DNA of 50,976 nucleotides from Mycobacterium sp. GA-1841 (lineage in GTDB: Bacteria; Actinomycetota; Actinomycetes; Mycobacteriales; Mycobacteriaceae), in assembly GCF_001954135.1 (NCBI RefSeq), contig NZ_MBEQ01000101.1, forward strand, positions 1 to 50,976. Direction: 5' to 3'. The position numbers were made by a program, and so were the translations under genes. Positions 15,581-23,616 of this stretch are shown here, piece after piece. Numbering within the stretch: position 1 is the first letter of the stretch; the number at the start of each line of letters is the position of its first letter. The notes under the pieces were generated by a model that saw only the letters and a list, made by a program, of their open reading frames with translations, was not told the origin of the DNA and searched no databases.

Positions 15581-16647
15581 TTGGTGTCTCCTGTTCGGTG
15601 CCGGGCGAAGTCAGCTGCGAAGGTGAGGAAAGCGTCGTTCTCGTGTGGGGCACCGATGGTGACCCGCACACCGTCCTCACCGTACGGGCGCACGATGATG
15701 CGGTTGTCGGCGGCCCTGGCCACGAAGTCCAGGGTGCGTTCGGCCAGCGGGAGCCAGACGAAGTTGGCCTGCGAGGGTGGCAGGTCGTATCCGGCCTCGC
15801 GCAGGGCGGCGCTGACCCGGGTGCGTTCGGCGACGACGGCGTCGGTGCGGGCCAACAGTTCGTCGGCGGCCTCCAGGCTGGCGATGGCCGCGGCTTGCGA
15901 CACGCTGGTGGCGCTGAACGGCACATACACCTTGCCCAGGGCGGTGACGATCTCCGGATCGGCGACGGCGTATCCGACCCGCAGGCCGGCCAGTCCGTAG
16001 GCCTTCGAAAAGGTGCGCAGGACCACCACGTTGCGGTGCGAGCGGACCAGCCCGAGGCTGTCGGGCAGCAGCCCGTCGCGGATGTACTCCACGTAGGCCT
16101 CGTCGAGCACGATCAGGATGTCGTCGGGCACTGCCGCCACAAACCGGGCCAAGGCCTCGGGGTCGACGACGGTGGAGGTCGGGTTGTTCGGGTTGCAGAC
16201 GAACACCAGCCGGGTGCGGTCGGTGACCGCCGCGAGCATCGCGTCGAGATCGTGAGTCTCGTCACGCAACGGCACCGGCACCCCGGTCGCGCCGGCGGTG
16301 CGAATCTGCAGCGGGTAGATCTCGAAACTGCGCCATCCGTACACGACTTCGTCGCCGGGAGCGGATGTGATTTGTATCAACTGCTGGCACAGGCTCACCG
16401 AACCGCAGCCGACGGCGATGTTCTCCGGCACGAACCCGACGTGCTTGGCGAGATGTTCGCGCAGGTCAAGGTAACCGTTGTCGGGGTAGCGGTTGATGTT
16501 CTCGGTGGCCCGCAGGATCGCCTCGCGCACGCTGGGAAGCGGCGGATGCACGGTTTCGTTGCTTGCGATCTTGATTGCGCCCGGAACTGTTTTGCCTGGT
16601 GCGTACGCCGGGAGGTCGGCCATTTCGGGGCGCAGACGGATACTCAC
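15577..16647 (-). CDS. hisC2: Aromatic/histidinol-phosphate aminotransferase HisC2 (Pat)
   Basis: A 356-residue class I/II aminotransferase matching mycobacterial HisC2/Pat (Rv3772), which transaminates phenylpyruvate and related aromatic keto acids. Landmarks are KIASNETVHPPLPSVREAI, NRYPDNGYLDLREHLA, FVCNPNNPTSTVV, DEAYVEYIRDG and the PLP lysine in RTFSKAYGLAGLRVGYA. GTG 16647 is chosen because it matches the known N-terminus (SIRLRPEMADLP) and has TATTCT 6 nt upstream; the frame's longer extension lies in promoter DNA. tyrA at 25654 supplies another step of aromatic synthesis. Confidence 0.92.
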   Translation of the reverse strand: MSIRLRPEMADLPAYAPGKTVPGAIKIASNETVHPPLPSVREAILRATENINRYPDNGYLDLREHLAKHVGFVPENIAVGCGSVSLCQQLIQITSAPGDEVVYGWRSFEIYPLQIRTAGATGVPVPLRDETHDLDAMLAAVTDRTRLVFVCNPNNPTSTVVDPEALARFVAAVPDDILIVLDEAYVEYIRDGLLPDSLGLVRSHRNVVVLRTFSKAYGLAGLRVGYAVADPEIVTALGKVYVPFSATSVSQAAAIASLEAADELLARTDAVVAERTRVSAALREAGYDLPPSQANFVWLPLAERTLDFVARAADNRIIVRPYGEDGVRVTIGAPHENDAFLTFAADFARHRTGDTK

Positions 16648-16653
16648 TTGGCC

Positions 16654-16659
16654 AGAATA
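16654..16659 (-). promoter_or_regulatory. Candidate -10 for leaderless hisC2
   Basis: TATTCT on the minus strand, 6 nt before GTG 16647; a close TAnnnT match. Confidence 0.55.
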
Positions 16660-16735
16660 GGGGAGGCTGTGTACTGTGTGCCCTCGGCGGTTTCGGGCAA
16701 CAGGACGGAGTCCGGTACCCTCACAGAAGTTCAAA

Positions 16736-16827
16736 GGAGGCGTGCCAGAGCGGCCGAATGGGACTCACTGCTAATGAGTTGTCCCCCTTACCGGGGACCG
16801 GAGGTTCAAATCCTCTCGCCTCCGCCA
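16736..16827 (+). tRNA. tRNA-Ser(GCU)
   Basis: Acceptor GGAGGCG (16736-16742) pairs with CGCCTCC (16817-16823), then G and encoded CCA. The anticodon stem ACTCA/TGAGT holds loop CTGCTAA, anticodon GCT at 16770-16772, reading AGC and AGU. It has a long variable arm. A TACCCT box at 16716-16721, 14 nt upstream, may be its -10. Confidence 0.97.
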
Positions 16828-16865
16828 CGGTTGACTTGTCAACCGCACAACTGAATAACGCGTAA

Positions 16866-16938
16866 GCGCCCGTAGCTCAACGGATAGAGCATCTGACTAC
16901 GGATCAGAAGGTTAGGGGTTCGAATCCCTTCGGGCGCA
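16866..16938 (+). tRNA. tRNA-Arg(ACG)
   Basis: Acceptor GCGCCCG (16866-16872) pairs with CGGGCGC (16931-16937), discriminator A, no encoded CCA. The anticodon loop CTACGGA gives ACG; A34 is expected to become inosine and read CGN codons. It sits 38 bp after tRNA-Ser(GCU) and probably shares its transcript. Confidence 0.97.
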
Positions 16939-16945
16939 CTCGATG

Positions 16946-16984
16946 AATCGAGGTGTGGTCTGCCGACTGCGCCTCGATTTTTTT
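16946..16984 (+). terminator. Intrinsic terminator after the tRNA pair
   Basis: AATCGAGG (16946-16953) pairs with CCTCGATT (16972-16979), followed by a continuous T-tract to 16984. This is a classic L-shaped terminator for the tRNA transcript. Confidence 0.85.
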
Positions 16985-17011
16985 GTGCTGGGTGGGGACG
17001 CCGGTTGGTTC

Positions 17012-17074
17012 CGTCGAGATCGACACCAGGGCTGTGCTTCGGCCGAAAAAACGACCCTCGCGTCGATCTCGGCG
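17012..17074. repeat. Large imperfect intergenic hairpin
   Basis: A left arm at 17012-17031 (core CGAGATCGAC) and a right arm at 17055-17074 (core GTCGATCTCG) pair at 17 of 20 positions. The 23-nt loop contains the palindrome TTCGGCCGAA and an A-run. It lies between the tRNA terminator and the end of a minus-strand ORF and could serve as that gene's transcription end. Confidence 0.5.
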
Positions 17075-17093
17075 CGTCGGCGCCGGCAGCGCC

Positions 17094-17306
17094 CTAGTCC
17101 GACGCGACCGCGGTCGCGATGTCGATCGCCATCTCCTGCAAGACGTCGTCGGTGACGAACCGGCGTGCGGCCTGGCGGTCCAGCCGTAGCACCGAGACGA
17201 GCAGTTCGACGTGGCCGGCCACCTGTACCCGGGCCAGTTCCGGCGGCAGCTGCAGGCCGTGCTGTTCGGCCAGGAAGCGACGCAGCACGCTCACGCGATC
17301 GTTCAT
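17094..17306 (-). CDS. Hypothetical small protein
   Basis: A 70-residue product from ATG 17306 looks protein-like: NDRVSVLRRFLAEQHGLQ, then LPPELARVQVAGHVELLVSV and RRFVTDDVLQEMAIDI, helical with no membrane segment. The same frame stays open upstream to ATG 17519, but that part is Arg/Pro/Thr-rich and reads like non-coding translation. No family is recognised, and no strong ribosome binding site is seen at either start. The stop abuts the large hairpin at 17012-17074. Confidence 0.4.
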   Translation of the reverse strand: MNDRVSVLRRFLAEQHGLQLPPELARVQVAGHVELLVSVLRLDRQAARRFVTDDVLQEMAIDIATAVASD

Positions 17307-17606
17307 CCACGGAGAGCGGTCGGTGGCCGTGAGGGCCGAGGGCTTCGACTGCCCGGCGCGGCGTCGCGGCTGCTCGAAGATGCCGTGCCGGACCTGACGG
17401 GGCCGGTCGGTGGGCCGGGTCCTGGTCCGGACACCGGTGTCACCGTGCGGTGAATCGCAACCGGTGAACGCCGCTGTGCGCATGACCCTGGCGGTTGCCA
17501 TGGCGTGACTGTGACCCATCGATTTCCCGTACCTGCCGACAATTGTGGTTTGCCGGTTAACTTTACGGGACGTTCTCAGGTTCAGCTCAGACTCGGCGCG
17601 GGCGCC
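17307..17606. other. Stretch with no convincing gene
   Basis: A minus-strand frame remains open to ATG 17519 but has low-complexity Arg/Pro content. AT-richer sequence near 17548-17576 (GGTTAACTTTACGG) could hold a promoter for the minus-strand hypothetical gene. I see no RNA gene here. Confidence 0.35.
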
Positions 17607-17960
17607 TCAGTTCCAGAGCACGGCGATTCCCGCCGCGAGCAGTGGCAGCACCCCGGCGGCGACGAACAGCGACATGACCGGCCGGCCGGTCCGCCGCTGC
17701 CGTGCACGTCCGATGCCCAGCACCGCGCCGAGGGCGACGAGGATGACGAGCTTGGTGGCGAGCTTGGGGTAGTTCAGCGCGATGCCGGCCGGCCACGGCG
17801 CGGCCAGGGCCAGACCGGTGATGAGCGACAGGGTGATGCCGTAGTCCATCACCCGGGTGATCTCGAAGCGGCGAGCCGCAGCCTCGGCGACCCACGCGCC
17901 GACCATGACGGCGAAACCGATCAGATGCACATAAACAACTACGTTGCGTAGTAGCTCCAT
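17607..17960 (-). CDS. Small membrane protein, 117 residues
   Basis: ATG 17960 begins MELLRNVVVYVHLIGFAVMV. Four hydrophobic segments follow, including ITLSLITGLALAAPW, LATKLVILVALGAVLGIG and VMSLFVAAGVLPLLAAGIAVL, with a terminal LWN. The conserved-looking His in the first helix and the overall size recall small integral membrane proteins of the CopD/DUF2269 kind, but I cannot assign it. ATG 17960 is preferred over GTG 17987 because TACACT lies 6 nt before it. Confidence 0.7.
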   Translation of the reverse strand: MELLRNVVVYVHLIGFAVMVGAWVAEAAARRFEITRVMDYGITLSLITGLALAAPWPAGIALNYPKLATKLVILVALGAVLGIGRARQRRTGRPVMSLFVAAGVLPLLAAGIAVLWN

Positions 17961-17966
17961 GGGGGG

Positions 17967-17972
17967 AGTGTA
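17967..17972 (-). promoter_or_regulatory. Candidate -10 for leaderless start at 17960
   Basis: TACACT on the minus strand, separated from ATG 17960 by six C residues. Confidence 0.5.
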
Positions 17973-18014
17973 GGCCGTCGCATCCACCTCCCACGTGTGG
18001 GCGCGTCTGTCACG

Positions 18015-18020
18015 TAGGCT
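18015..18020 (+). promoter_or_regulatory. Candidate -10 for leaderless phosphoesterase gene
   Basis: TAGGCT, 8 nt before ATG 18029. Confidence 0.45.
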
Positions 18021-18028
18021 CGGCTGGC

Positions 18029-18529
18029 ATGCGGCTGCTGCTCATTGCCGACACCCATGTACCCAAGCGCGCCAAAGACCTGCCGGCTCAGGTGTGGGAC
18101 GAGGTGGATCAGGCCGATGTCGTTGTCCACGCTGGTGATTGGGTGGATCCCGCCCTGCTCGACGAGTTGAGCTCGCGGGCGGCGCGCCTGATCGGTTGTT
18201 GGGGCAACAATGATGGCGCGGAGCTTCGCCGGCGGCTCCCCGAGCGGGCCGACGTGACCCTGGACGGGGTGCGGTTGACCGTCGTCCACGAGACCGGCGC
18301 GGCCACCGGCCGGGAGGCCAGGATGGCGCGGGACTATCCCGGAACCGATGTCCTGGTGTTCGGGCACAGCCACATCCCGTGGGATACCACCGCGAAAACC
18401 GGCCTGCGCCTGTTGAATCCGGGATCGCCGACCGATCGCCGGCGTCAGCCGTACTGTACGTACATGACGGCGCGCATCGCCGCAGGCGTGTTGTCCGAAG
18501 TCAGTCTGCACGCTCTCGAACGTTCCTGA
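18029..18529 (+). CDS. YfcE/MJ0936-type metallophosphoesterase
   Basis: A 166-residue calcineurin-like phosphoesterase of the small YfcE class. All metal motifs are visible: LIADTHVP (DxH), VVHAGDWVDP (GD), GCWGNNDGA (GNxD), VVHETGAA (H) and FGHSHIP (GHxH). It probably hydrolyses phosphodiesters with a di-metal centre in the cytosol; the substrate is unknown. The start is leaderless-like. It is divergent from the small membrane protein gene. Confidence 0.88.
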   Translation: MRLLLIADTHVPKRAKDLPAQVWDEVDQADVVVHAGDWVDPALLDELSSRAARLIGCWGNNDGAELRRRLPERADVTLDGVRLTVVHETGAATGREARMARDYPGTDVLVFGHSHIPWDTTAKTGLRLLNPGSPTDRRRQPYCTYMTARIAAGVLSEVSLHALERS

Positions 18530-18607
18530 CGCCGACGCCGTCAGGTGGCTGGCTCGTCGTATGGAGCAGAAGGCGTCGGCCGCGATCATCGCGGCCGCCC
18601 ATCGTGA

Positions 18608-19363
18608 TCAGGGCAGACCGCCGTCCACCCGCAGGATGGAGCCGGTGGTGAAGCTCGATGCGTCCGACATCAGATACAGCGCGGCACCGATGATTTCGGG
18701 TGGATTGCCGGCCCGCTGCAGAGCCAGGTGGCCGAACGAGTCGCCGGACATGTCCCAGGACTTGCTGACATCGGTGAGGAACGGTCCGGCCATCAGGGTG
18801 TTGACCCGCACCGTCGGCCCGAACGCCTTGGCCAGCCCCTCGGTCATGGCGTTCAACCCGACCTTGGCTGCGGCGTAGGGCAGCATGTACTGGTCGGGGC
18901 GCAGCGACCCTGATGAACTCACGTTGATGATCGCGCCGCCGCCGTCGGCCATCATGCGTTCACCGACCAATGCCGAAAGCCGGAAGGGCCCTTTGAGATT
19001 CAGGTTGAACACCGAGTCGAAGAGTTTCTCGGTGACCGCGCCCAACGATTCGTACAGCGGTGACATGCCCGCGTTGTTGACCAGTACGTCGACCTTGCCG
19101 AACCGGTCGTAGGCGGCCTCGACCAACCCGTCGAGTTGATCCCACCGGCCGACATGCACGGCATACGGCAGCACGGCTCGGCCCGTGGCGGCCACGATCT
19201 CCTCGGCCGTGGTGACGCAGGAATCCAGGTTGCGGCTCGCGATCACCACATCGGCCCCGCACCGCGCGGCGCCCATCGCGATCTCCCGGCCCAGGCCGCG
19301 GCTGCCGCCGGTGACCAGCACCACGCGGTCGGTGAGATCGAACAGCTCGTCGGCATACCCCAT
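18608..19363 (-). CDS. Short-chain dehydrogenase/reductase
   Basis: A 251-residue classical SDR. The cofactor loop is TGGSRGLGRE, the structural motif is VNNAGM, catalytic Ser150 lies in INVSSSGS, and Tyr163/Lys167 are in YAAAK. The C-terminus TTGSILRVDGGLP is standard. The start ATG 19363 follows GGAGAGGGTC; the frame extends upstream without good reason. The gene is divergent from a histidine phosphatase and an ACAD10/11-like kinase. That grouping suggests hydroxy-acyl-CoA chemistry (inference). Confidence 0.88.
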   Translation of the reverse strand: MGYADELFDLTDRVVLVTGGSRGLGREIAMGAARCGADVVIASRNLDSCVTTAEEIVAATGRAVLPYAVHVGRWDQLDGLVEAAYDRFGKVDVLVNNAGMSPLYESLGAVTEKLFDSVFNLNLKGPFRLSALVGERMMADGGGAIINVSSSGSLRPDQYMLPYAAAKVGLNAMTEGLAKAFGPTVRVNTLMAGPFLTDVSKSWDMSGDSFGHLALQRAGNPPEIIGAALYLMSDASSFTTGSILRVDGGLP

Positions 19364-19399
19364 GTGTTGACCCTCTCCGGCCGTCGCGCACCGCGGCCC

Positions 19400-19405
19400 T
19401 ATGGT
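19400..19405 (+). promoter_or_regulatory. Candidate -10 for leaderless phosphatase gene
   Basis: TATGGT followed by 6 nt and GTG 19412. Confidence 0.5.
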
Positions 19406-19411
19406 GGCACG

Positions 19412-20020
19412 GTGCAACTGCTTCTGGTCCGACATGCTTTACCGCTGCGCAGCGAGCCTGGTCAAGGATCCGACCCCGACCTGTCCGCCGACGGCATCGC
19501 CCAAGCCGAGCGTCTGCCGGCCGCGTTGTCGCGATTCCCGGTCAGCCGGCTGGTGAGCAGCCCGCAGCGCCGTGCCATCCAGACCGCCGGACCGCTGTCG
19601 ACGGCGCTGGGACTACCGGTCGAGGTCGACGAGCGGCTGGCCGAGTACGACCGCGACATGTCGCATTACGTTCCGATCGAGGACATCGCCAAGGAGAACC
19701 CCGAGGAACTGGCGCGCCTGGCCAGTGGGCATCTGCCCAGCAGCGTGGACGAGACGGCCTTCCTGGCGCGCATCGGTGCCGCCGTCGAGGACCTGGTCTC
19801 CGCGGGCGACCATGACGAGACGGTCGCAGTGTTCAGCCACGGCGGGGTGATCAACGTGTTGCTGCACCAGATCCTGCAGACCGAGCGGCTGCTGTCGTTC
19901 CATGTGGATTACGCCTCGGTGACCCGGGTGCTGTCGTCCCGCTCGGGGCGGCTGGCCGTCGCGTCGGTCAACGGCACCGAACACGTATGGGATCTGCTGC
20001 CGAGAAACGTCCGGTGGTAA
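19412..20020 (+). CDS. Histidine phosphatase (phosphoglycerate-mutase-like) protein
   Basis: A 202-residue branch-1 histidine phosphatase. The phospho-accepting His is in LLLVRHALPLR, the Arg pocket is in SSPQRRAIQTA, the proton donor region is ERLAEYD, and the second His is in VFSHGGVIN. It is compact, without the insert of true mutases, so a phosphatase is more likely than a mutase. GTG 19412 gives the family's usual N-terminus and has a -10 box 6 nt away. It is followed after 3 bp by the kinase gene, so a phosphorylation/dephosphorylation pair is suggested. Confidence 0.88.
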   Translation: MQLLLVRHALPLRSEPGQGSDPDLSADGIAQAERLPAALSRFPVSRLVSSPQRRAIQTAGPLSTALGLPVEVDERLAEYDRDMSHYVPIEDIAKENPEELARLASGHLPSSVDETAFLARIGAAVEDLVSAGDHDETVAVFSHGGVINVLLHQILQTERLLSFHVDYASVTRVLSSRSGRLAVASVNGTEHVWDLLPRNVRW

Positions 20021-20023
20021 ACA

Positions 20024-21043
20024 ATGACCGTGACCAATCTGGAAGGGCTCGACCTCGTCGCCCTGGACCGGCATCTGCGTTCCGAGGGCATTGCCCGCAG
20101 CGGTGATCTCCGTGCCGAACTCATCGCCGGTGGCCGCTCCAACCTCACCTTCCGGGTGTACGACGACGCCTCGGCGTGGGTGCTGCGCCGGCCGCCGCTG
20201 CACGGGTTGACCCCCTCGGCGCACGACATGGCCCGCGAGTACAAGGTGGTGGCGGCGCTGGCCGGCACCAACGTTCCGGTCGCCCGTGCGGTGACGATGC
20301 GCAACGACGACTCGGTGTTGGGTGCGCCGTTCCAGATGGTCGAGCATGTCGAGGGCCGGGTGGTGCGCACCGCCCCGGAACTCGAAGCGCTGGGGGACCA
20401 GAACGTCATCGACGGCTGCGTCGATGCGCTGATCCAGGCGCTGGCCGATCTGCATGCGGTCGATCCGGTCGAGGTCGGACTCGGCGATTTCGGCAAACCC
20501 GACGGGTACCTCGCCCGCCAGGTGCGGCGGTGGGGTTCGCAGTGGGACCTGGTCCGGTTGCCCGACGATCCGCGCGACGACGACGTCAAACGTCTGCATC
20601 AGGCGCTGTCCGAGGCGGTTCCGCCGCAGAGCGGCACCTCGATCGTGCACGGGGACTACCGCATCGACAACACGATCCTCGATGCCGAGGACGCCACCGT
20701 GGTGCGTGCGGTGTTGGACTGGGAAATGTCCACTCTCGGTGACCCGCTGTCGGACACCGCCCTGATGTGTGTGTACCGCGATCCGATGTTCGGCCACGTC
20801 CATGCCGACGCCGCCTGGACCTCCGAGTTGCTGCCCACCGCCGACGAACTGGCCAACCGGTACGCCAAGGTCTCCGGGCGCGAGCTGGCGCACTGGGACT
20901 TCTACATGGCGCTGGCCGATTTCAAGTTGGCCATCATCGCCGCCGGAATCGACTACCGCCGGCGCGAGGGGGCCGACGGCCCCGAGCATGTCGGCGAGGC
21001 CGTGGCACCTCTCATCGCAGCGGGCCTGCACACCCTGAGCTAG
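20024..21043 (+). CDS. APH-fold kinase of the ACAD10/11 type (Rv3761c-like)
   Basis: A 339-residue aminoglycoside-phosphotransferase-fold kinase. Its nucleotide loop is IAGGRSNLTFRV, the ATP-lysine-equivalent strand is WVLRRPP, the catalytic loop is HGDYRIDN (Asp211, Asn216), and the metal Asp232 is in LDWEMSTLGDP. The run PPLHGLTPSAHDMAREY and the kinase core resemble the kinase domain of human ACAD10/11, which phosphorylates 4-hydroxyacyl-CoAs. The M. tuberculosis counterpart is catalogued as an acyl-CoA dehydrogenase (FadE36), which the sequence does not support. Antibiotic resistance is unlikely. Confidence 0.87.
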   Translation: MTVTNLEGLDLVALDRHLRSEGIARSGDLRAELIAGGRSNLTFRVYDDASAWVLRRPPLHGLTPSAHDMAREYKVVAALAGTNVPVARAVTMRNDDSVLGAPFQMVEHVEGRVVRTAPELEALGDQNVIDGCVDALIQALADLHAVDPVEVGLGDFGKPDGYLARQVRRWGSQWDLVRLPDDPRDDDVKRLHQALSEAVPPQSGTSIVHGDYRIDNTILDAEDATVVRAVLDWEMSTLGDPLSDTALMCVYRDPMFGHVHADAAWTSELLPTADELANRYAKVSGRELAHWDFYMALADFKLAIIAAGIDYRRREGADGPEHVGEAVAPLIAAGLHTLS

Positions 21044-21045
21044 CG

Positions 21046-21438
21046 TCAGCCGCGCTGGGCGGCCTTGAAATTCTTCTTGGCGGCCCGGCGCAACTGGAAG
21101 ATCCGCGCCGATCCGGCGGCGACCGTCAACAGGCCACCGGCCACCGCGGCGCCGAGGATGGCCACGCCCGTGGGCAACGACCAGTGCCAGCCGAGGAACG
21201 TCAGCGGAACCGGGTCGGTGTTCTGCGCGATGAAGATCAACAGCACGATCAGCACCAGGAATCCCAGGATCAGCGCTGACCACAGTGCTCCGGCGCGGGT
21301 GAGCTTGGGTTCGGTGGCCTTGCCGGATTTGGCGGGTGTTTTGCCGGGCTCCGGTTTACCGGCGTCCGGCAACGGCATATCCGGTGTGTACGGCACCGGC
21401 TCCGGCAAATCGGGCGATACGGGTTGATCGCTGGTCAT
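21046..21438 (-). CDS. LapA-domain (DUF1049) membrane protein
   Basis: A 130-residue protein with a Pro/Lys-rich cytosolic N-terminus (about 45 residues) and two membrane segments (SALILGFLVLIVLLIFIAQN and VAILGAAVAGGLLTVAAGSA). Between them is TDPVPLTFLGWHWSLP, the usual LapA/DUF1049 extracytoplasmic loop. The end is basic (RRAAKKNFKAAQRG). ATG 21438 is chosen as the first sensible start. The gene is divergent from proX with a 127-bp gap, and its stop is 2 bp from the convergent kinase gene. Confidence 0.85.
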   Translation of the reverse strand: MTSDQPVSPDLPEPVPYTPDMPLPDAGKPEPGKTPAKSGKATEPKLTRAGALWSALILGFLVLIVLLIFIAQNTDPVPLTFLGWHWSLPTGVAILGAAVAGGLLTVAAGSARIFQLRRAAKKNFKAAQRG

Positions 21439-21565
21439 GATGCCATCTTTGCCCCTATCGGCGGCAAAGCAAACACCCTGGGATAAAGCGCGCGGCATGT
21501 CGGGCATGGGCGTTAGGGTCGTCGGAGGCTGATCGTCGAGCCGCCGTCGCCGAAAGGACGCGCCT

Positions 21566-22507
21566 GTGCCGCGCAGAACCCTGGCAATCGCGATGACCCT
21601 GCTCGCCCTGATGGTGCCGTCGGCTGTGGCGTGCGGCAGCGCGAATCCGCTGGGCGGTGGCGAGATCTCGGGTGATCTGTCGACGATCACCGTCGGGTCC
21701 GCAGATTTCCCGGAATCCAAGATCATCGCCGAGATCTACGCCCAAGCGCTGGAGGCCAACGACTTTCAGGTTCGAAGACAGTTCGGTATCGGCAGTCGGG
21801 AGACGTATGTGCCTGCGGTGCAGGATCACTCGATAGATCTGATCCCGGAGTACACCGGGAACCTGCTGCAGTATTTCGACGAGCACACCGCCGCGACCAC
21901 CCCGGATGCCGTGCTGCTCGCGCTGTTCAAGGCGTTGCCGGGGGATTTGTCGATCCTGTACCCCTCGCCGGCCGAGGACAAGGACACCCTGGCCGTCACC
22001 GCCGAGACCGCGCAGCGCTGGAATCTGAAGACCATCGCCGATCTGGCTGCCCACTCGGCCGAGGTGAAAGTCGGTGCACCGTCGGAGTTCCAGACCCGCC
22101 AGACCGGTCTGGTGGGTCTGAAGTCGCGCTACGGCCTGGACATTGCCCCGGCCAATTTCGTCGCGATCAGCGATGGTGGCGGCCCGGCCACCGTCCAGGC
22201 GCTCACCGGCGGCGCCGTCACGGCGGCCAACATCTTCAGCACCTCACCGGCGATCGAGCAGCACCACCTCGTGGTGCTCGAAGACCCGAAGAACGCCTTC
22301 CTGGCGGCCAATGTGGTGCCGTTGGTGGCCTCGCAGAAGATGTCGAGTGAACTCAAGACCGTGCTCGACGCGGTGTCGGCCGAACTCACCACCGAGGCGC
22401 TGATCGAGTTGAACACCGCAGTGGAGGGCAATGCCGGCGTCGACCCGGATGAAGCGGCCGAAAAGTGGGTCGCCGACCATGGTTTCGACAAGCCGGTGAC
22501 CAAGTGA
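21566..22507 (+). CDS. proX: Osmoprotectant ABC importer binding lipoprotein ProX
   Basis: A 313-residue OpuAC/ProX-family glycine-betaine/choline-type binding protein. The signal peptide ends in the lipobox SAVAC (Cys23). The domain starts ITVGSADFPESKIIAEIYAQ and contains SIDLIPEYTGNLLQY, the conserved ligand-site segment of this family. GTG 21566 has GAAAGGA upstream. The stop overlaps the proV GTG by 3 bp. It opens the operon proX-proV-proW-proZ for uptake of quaternary-amine osmolytes; the exact ligand cannot be read from sequence. Confidence 0.92.
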   Translation: MPRRTLAIAMTLLALMVPSAVACGSANPLGGGEISGDLSTITVGSADFPESKIIAEIYAQALEANDFQVRRQFGIGSRETYVPAVQDHSIDLIPEYTGNLLQYFDEHTAATTPDAVLLALFKALPGDLSILYPSPAEDKDTLAVTAETAQRWNLKTIADLAAHSAEVKVGAPSEFQTRQTGLVGLKSRYGLDIAPANFVAISDGGGPATVQALTGGAVTAANIFSTSPAIEQHHLVVLEDPKNAFLAANVVPLVASQKMSSELKTVLDAVSAELTTEALIELNTAVEGNAGVDPDEAAEKWVADHGFDKPVTK

Positions 22508-23616
22508 TCACGTTCGAGAACGTCACCAAGCAGTACCCGGACGGCACCGTCGCCGTCGACAACCTCAACCTCGAGGTGCCACCGGGCACGTTGACGGTTT
22601 TCGTCGGTCCGTCGGGCTGTGGCAAGACCACCTCGATGCGGATGATCAACCGGATGATCGACCCGACCTCGGGCATCGTCACCGTCAACGGAGATGACAT
22701 CAGCACCGTCGACCCGGTCAAGCTACGGCTCGGTATCGGCTATGTCATCCAGAGTGCCGGTCTGATGCCGCACCTGCGGGTGGTGGACAACGTCGCGACG
22801 GTGCCGGTGCTACGGGGCGAATCCCGGCGCGCCGCCCGCAGAGCCGCGATCGGGGTGATGGAACGGGTGGGCCTGGACCCGAAACTGGCCGACCGCTACC
22901 CGGCGCAGCTGTCCGGCGGCCAGCAGCAGCGCGTCGGGGTGGCCCGCGCCCTCGCCGCCGACCCGCCGATCCTGTTGATGGACGAGCCGTTCAGCGCGGT
23001 CGACCCGGTGGTGCGCGAGGATCTGCAGGCCGAAATCCTGCGGTTGCAAAGCGAACTGCGTAAGACCATCGTGTTCGTCACCCACGACGTCGACGAGGCG
23101 ATCAAGCTCGGCGACAAGGTCGCGGTCTTCGGCCGTGGGGGAGTGCTGCAGCAGTACGACTCGCCGGGCCGGTTGTTGTCCAACCCGACCAACGATCTGG
23201 TGGCCGGAATCGTCGGTGCCGACCGCGGCTACCGCGGGTTGCAGTTCTTCCACGCGACCGGATTGCCGCTGCACCCGGTCCGTCATGTCGCCGAAGCCGA
23301 GCTCGACGGGCTGCAGCTCGGTCCGGAGGACTGGGTGCTGATCACCAAAGCCGATGGTTCTCCGTACGGCTGGGTCAACGCCGAGGGCGTCACGGTGCAC
23401 CGCGCCGGAAAATCGCTGTACGACAGCACGATTGCCGGGGGCTCCCTGTTTCGGCCGGACGGCACCCTGCGCCAGGCGCTGGATGCGGCGCTGTCCTCGC
23501 CATCGGGCCTGGGCGTTGCGGTCGACGCGGATGGGCAGGTGATCGGCGGGGTGCGGGCCGAAGACGTGCTGGCAGCCCTGAGAAACCAGCGGCAGATCCC
23601 GGCATTGGAGCCGTGA
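22504..23616 (+). CDS. proV: Osmoprotectant ABC importer ATPase ProV
   Basis: A 370-residue ATPase with Walker A GPSGCGKTT, the QSAGLMPHLRV Q-loop, signature LSGGQQQRVGVARAL, Walker B ILLMDEPFSAVDP and switch THDVDEA. The C-terminal third, beyond about residue 235, reads as two weak CBS-like repeats (GLPLHPVRHVAEAELDGLQ and SGLGVAVDADGQVIGGV). Such repeats sense ionic strength in OpuA-type importers. GTG 22504 overlaps the proX stop as GTGA. Confidence 0.92.
   Translation: MITFENVTKQYPDGTVAVDNLNLEVPPGTLTVFVGPSGCGKTTSMRMINRMIDPTSGIVTVNGDDISTVDPVKLRLGIGYVIQSAGLMPHLRVVDNVATVPVLRGESRRAARRAAIGVMERVGLDPKLADRYPAQLSGGQQQRVGVARALAADPPILLMDEPFSAVDPVVREDLQAEILRLQSELRKTIVFVTHDVDEAIKLGDKVAVFGRGGVLQQYDSPGRLLSNPTNDLVAGIVGADRGYRGLQFFHATGLPLHPVRHVAEAELDGLQLGPEDWVLITKADGSPYGWVNAEGVTVHRAGKSLYDSTIAGGSLFRPDGTLRQALDAALSSPSGLGVAVDADGQVIGGVRAEDVLAALRNQRQIPALEP

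Noticed and set aside
20024..21043. Aminoglycoside resistance gene
   Set aside because: The fold is APH-like, but the sequence resembles ACAD10/11 and Rv3761c kinases, and the context is metabolic.
20024..21043. Acyl-CoA dehydrogenase (FadE36) label
   Set aside because: HGDYRIDN and LDWEMSTLGD are kinase motifs, and no flavin dehydrogenase features are present.
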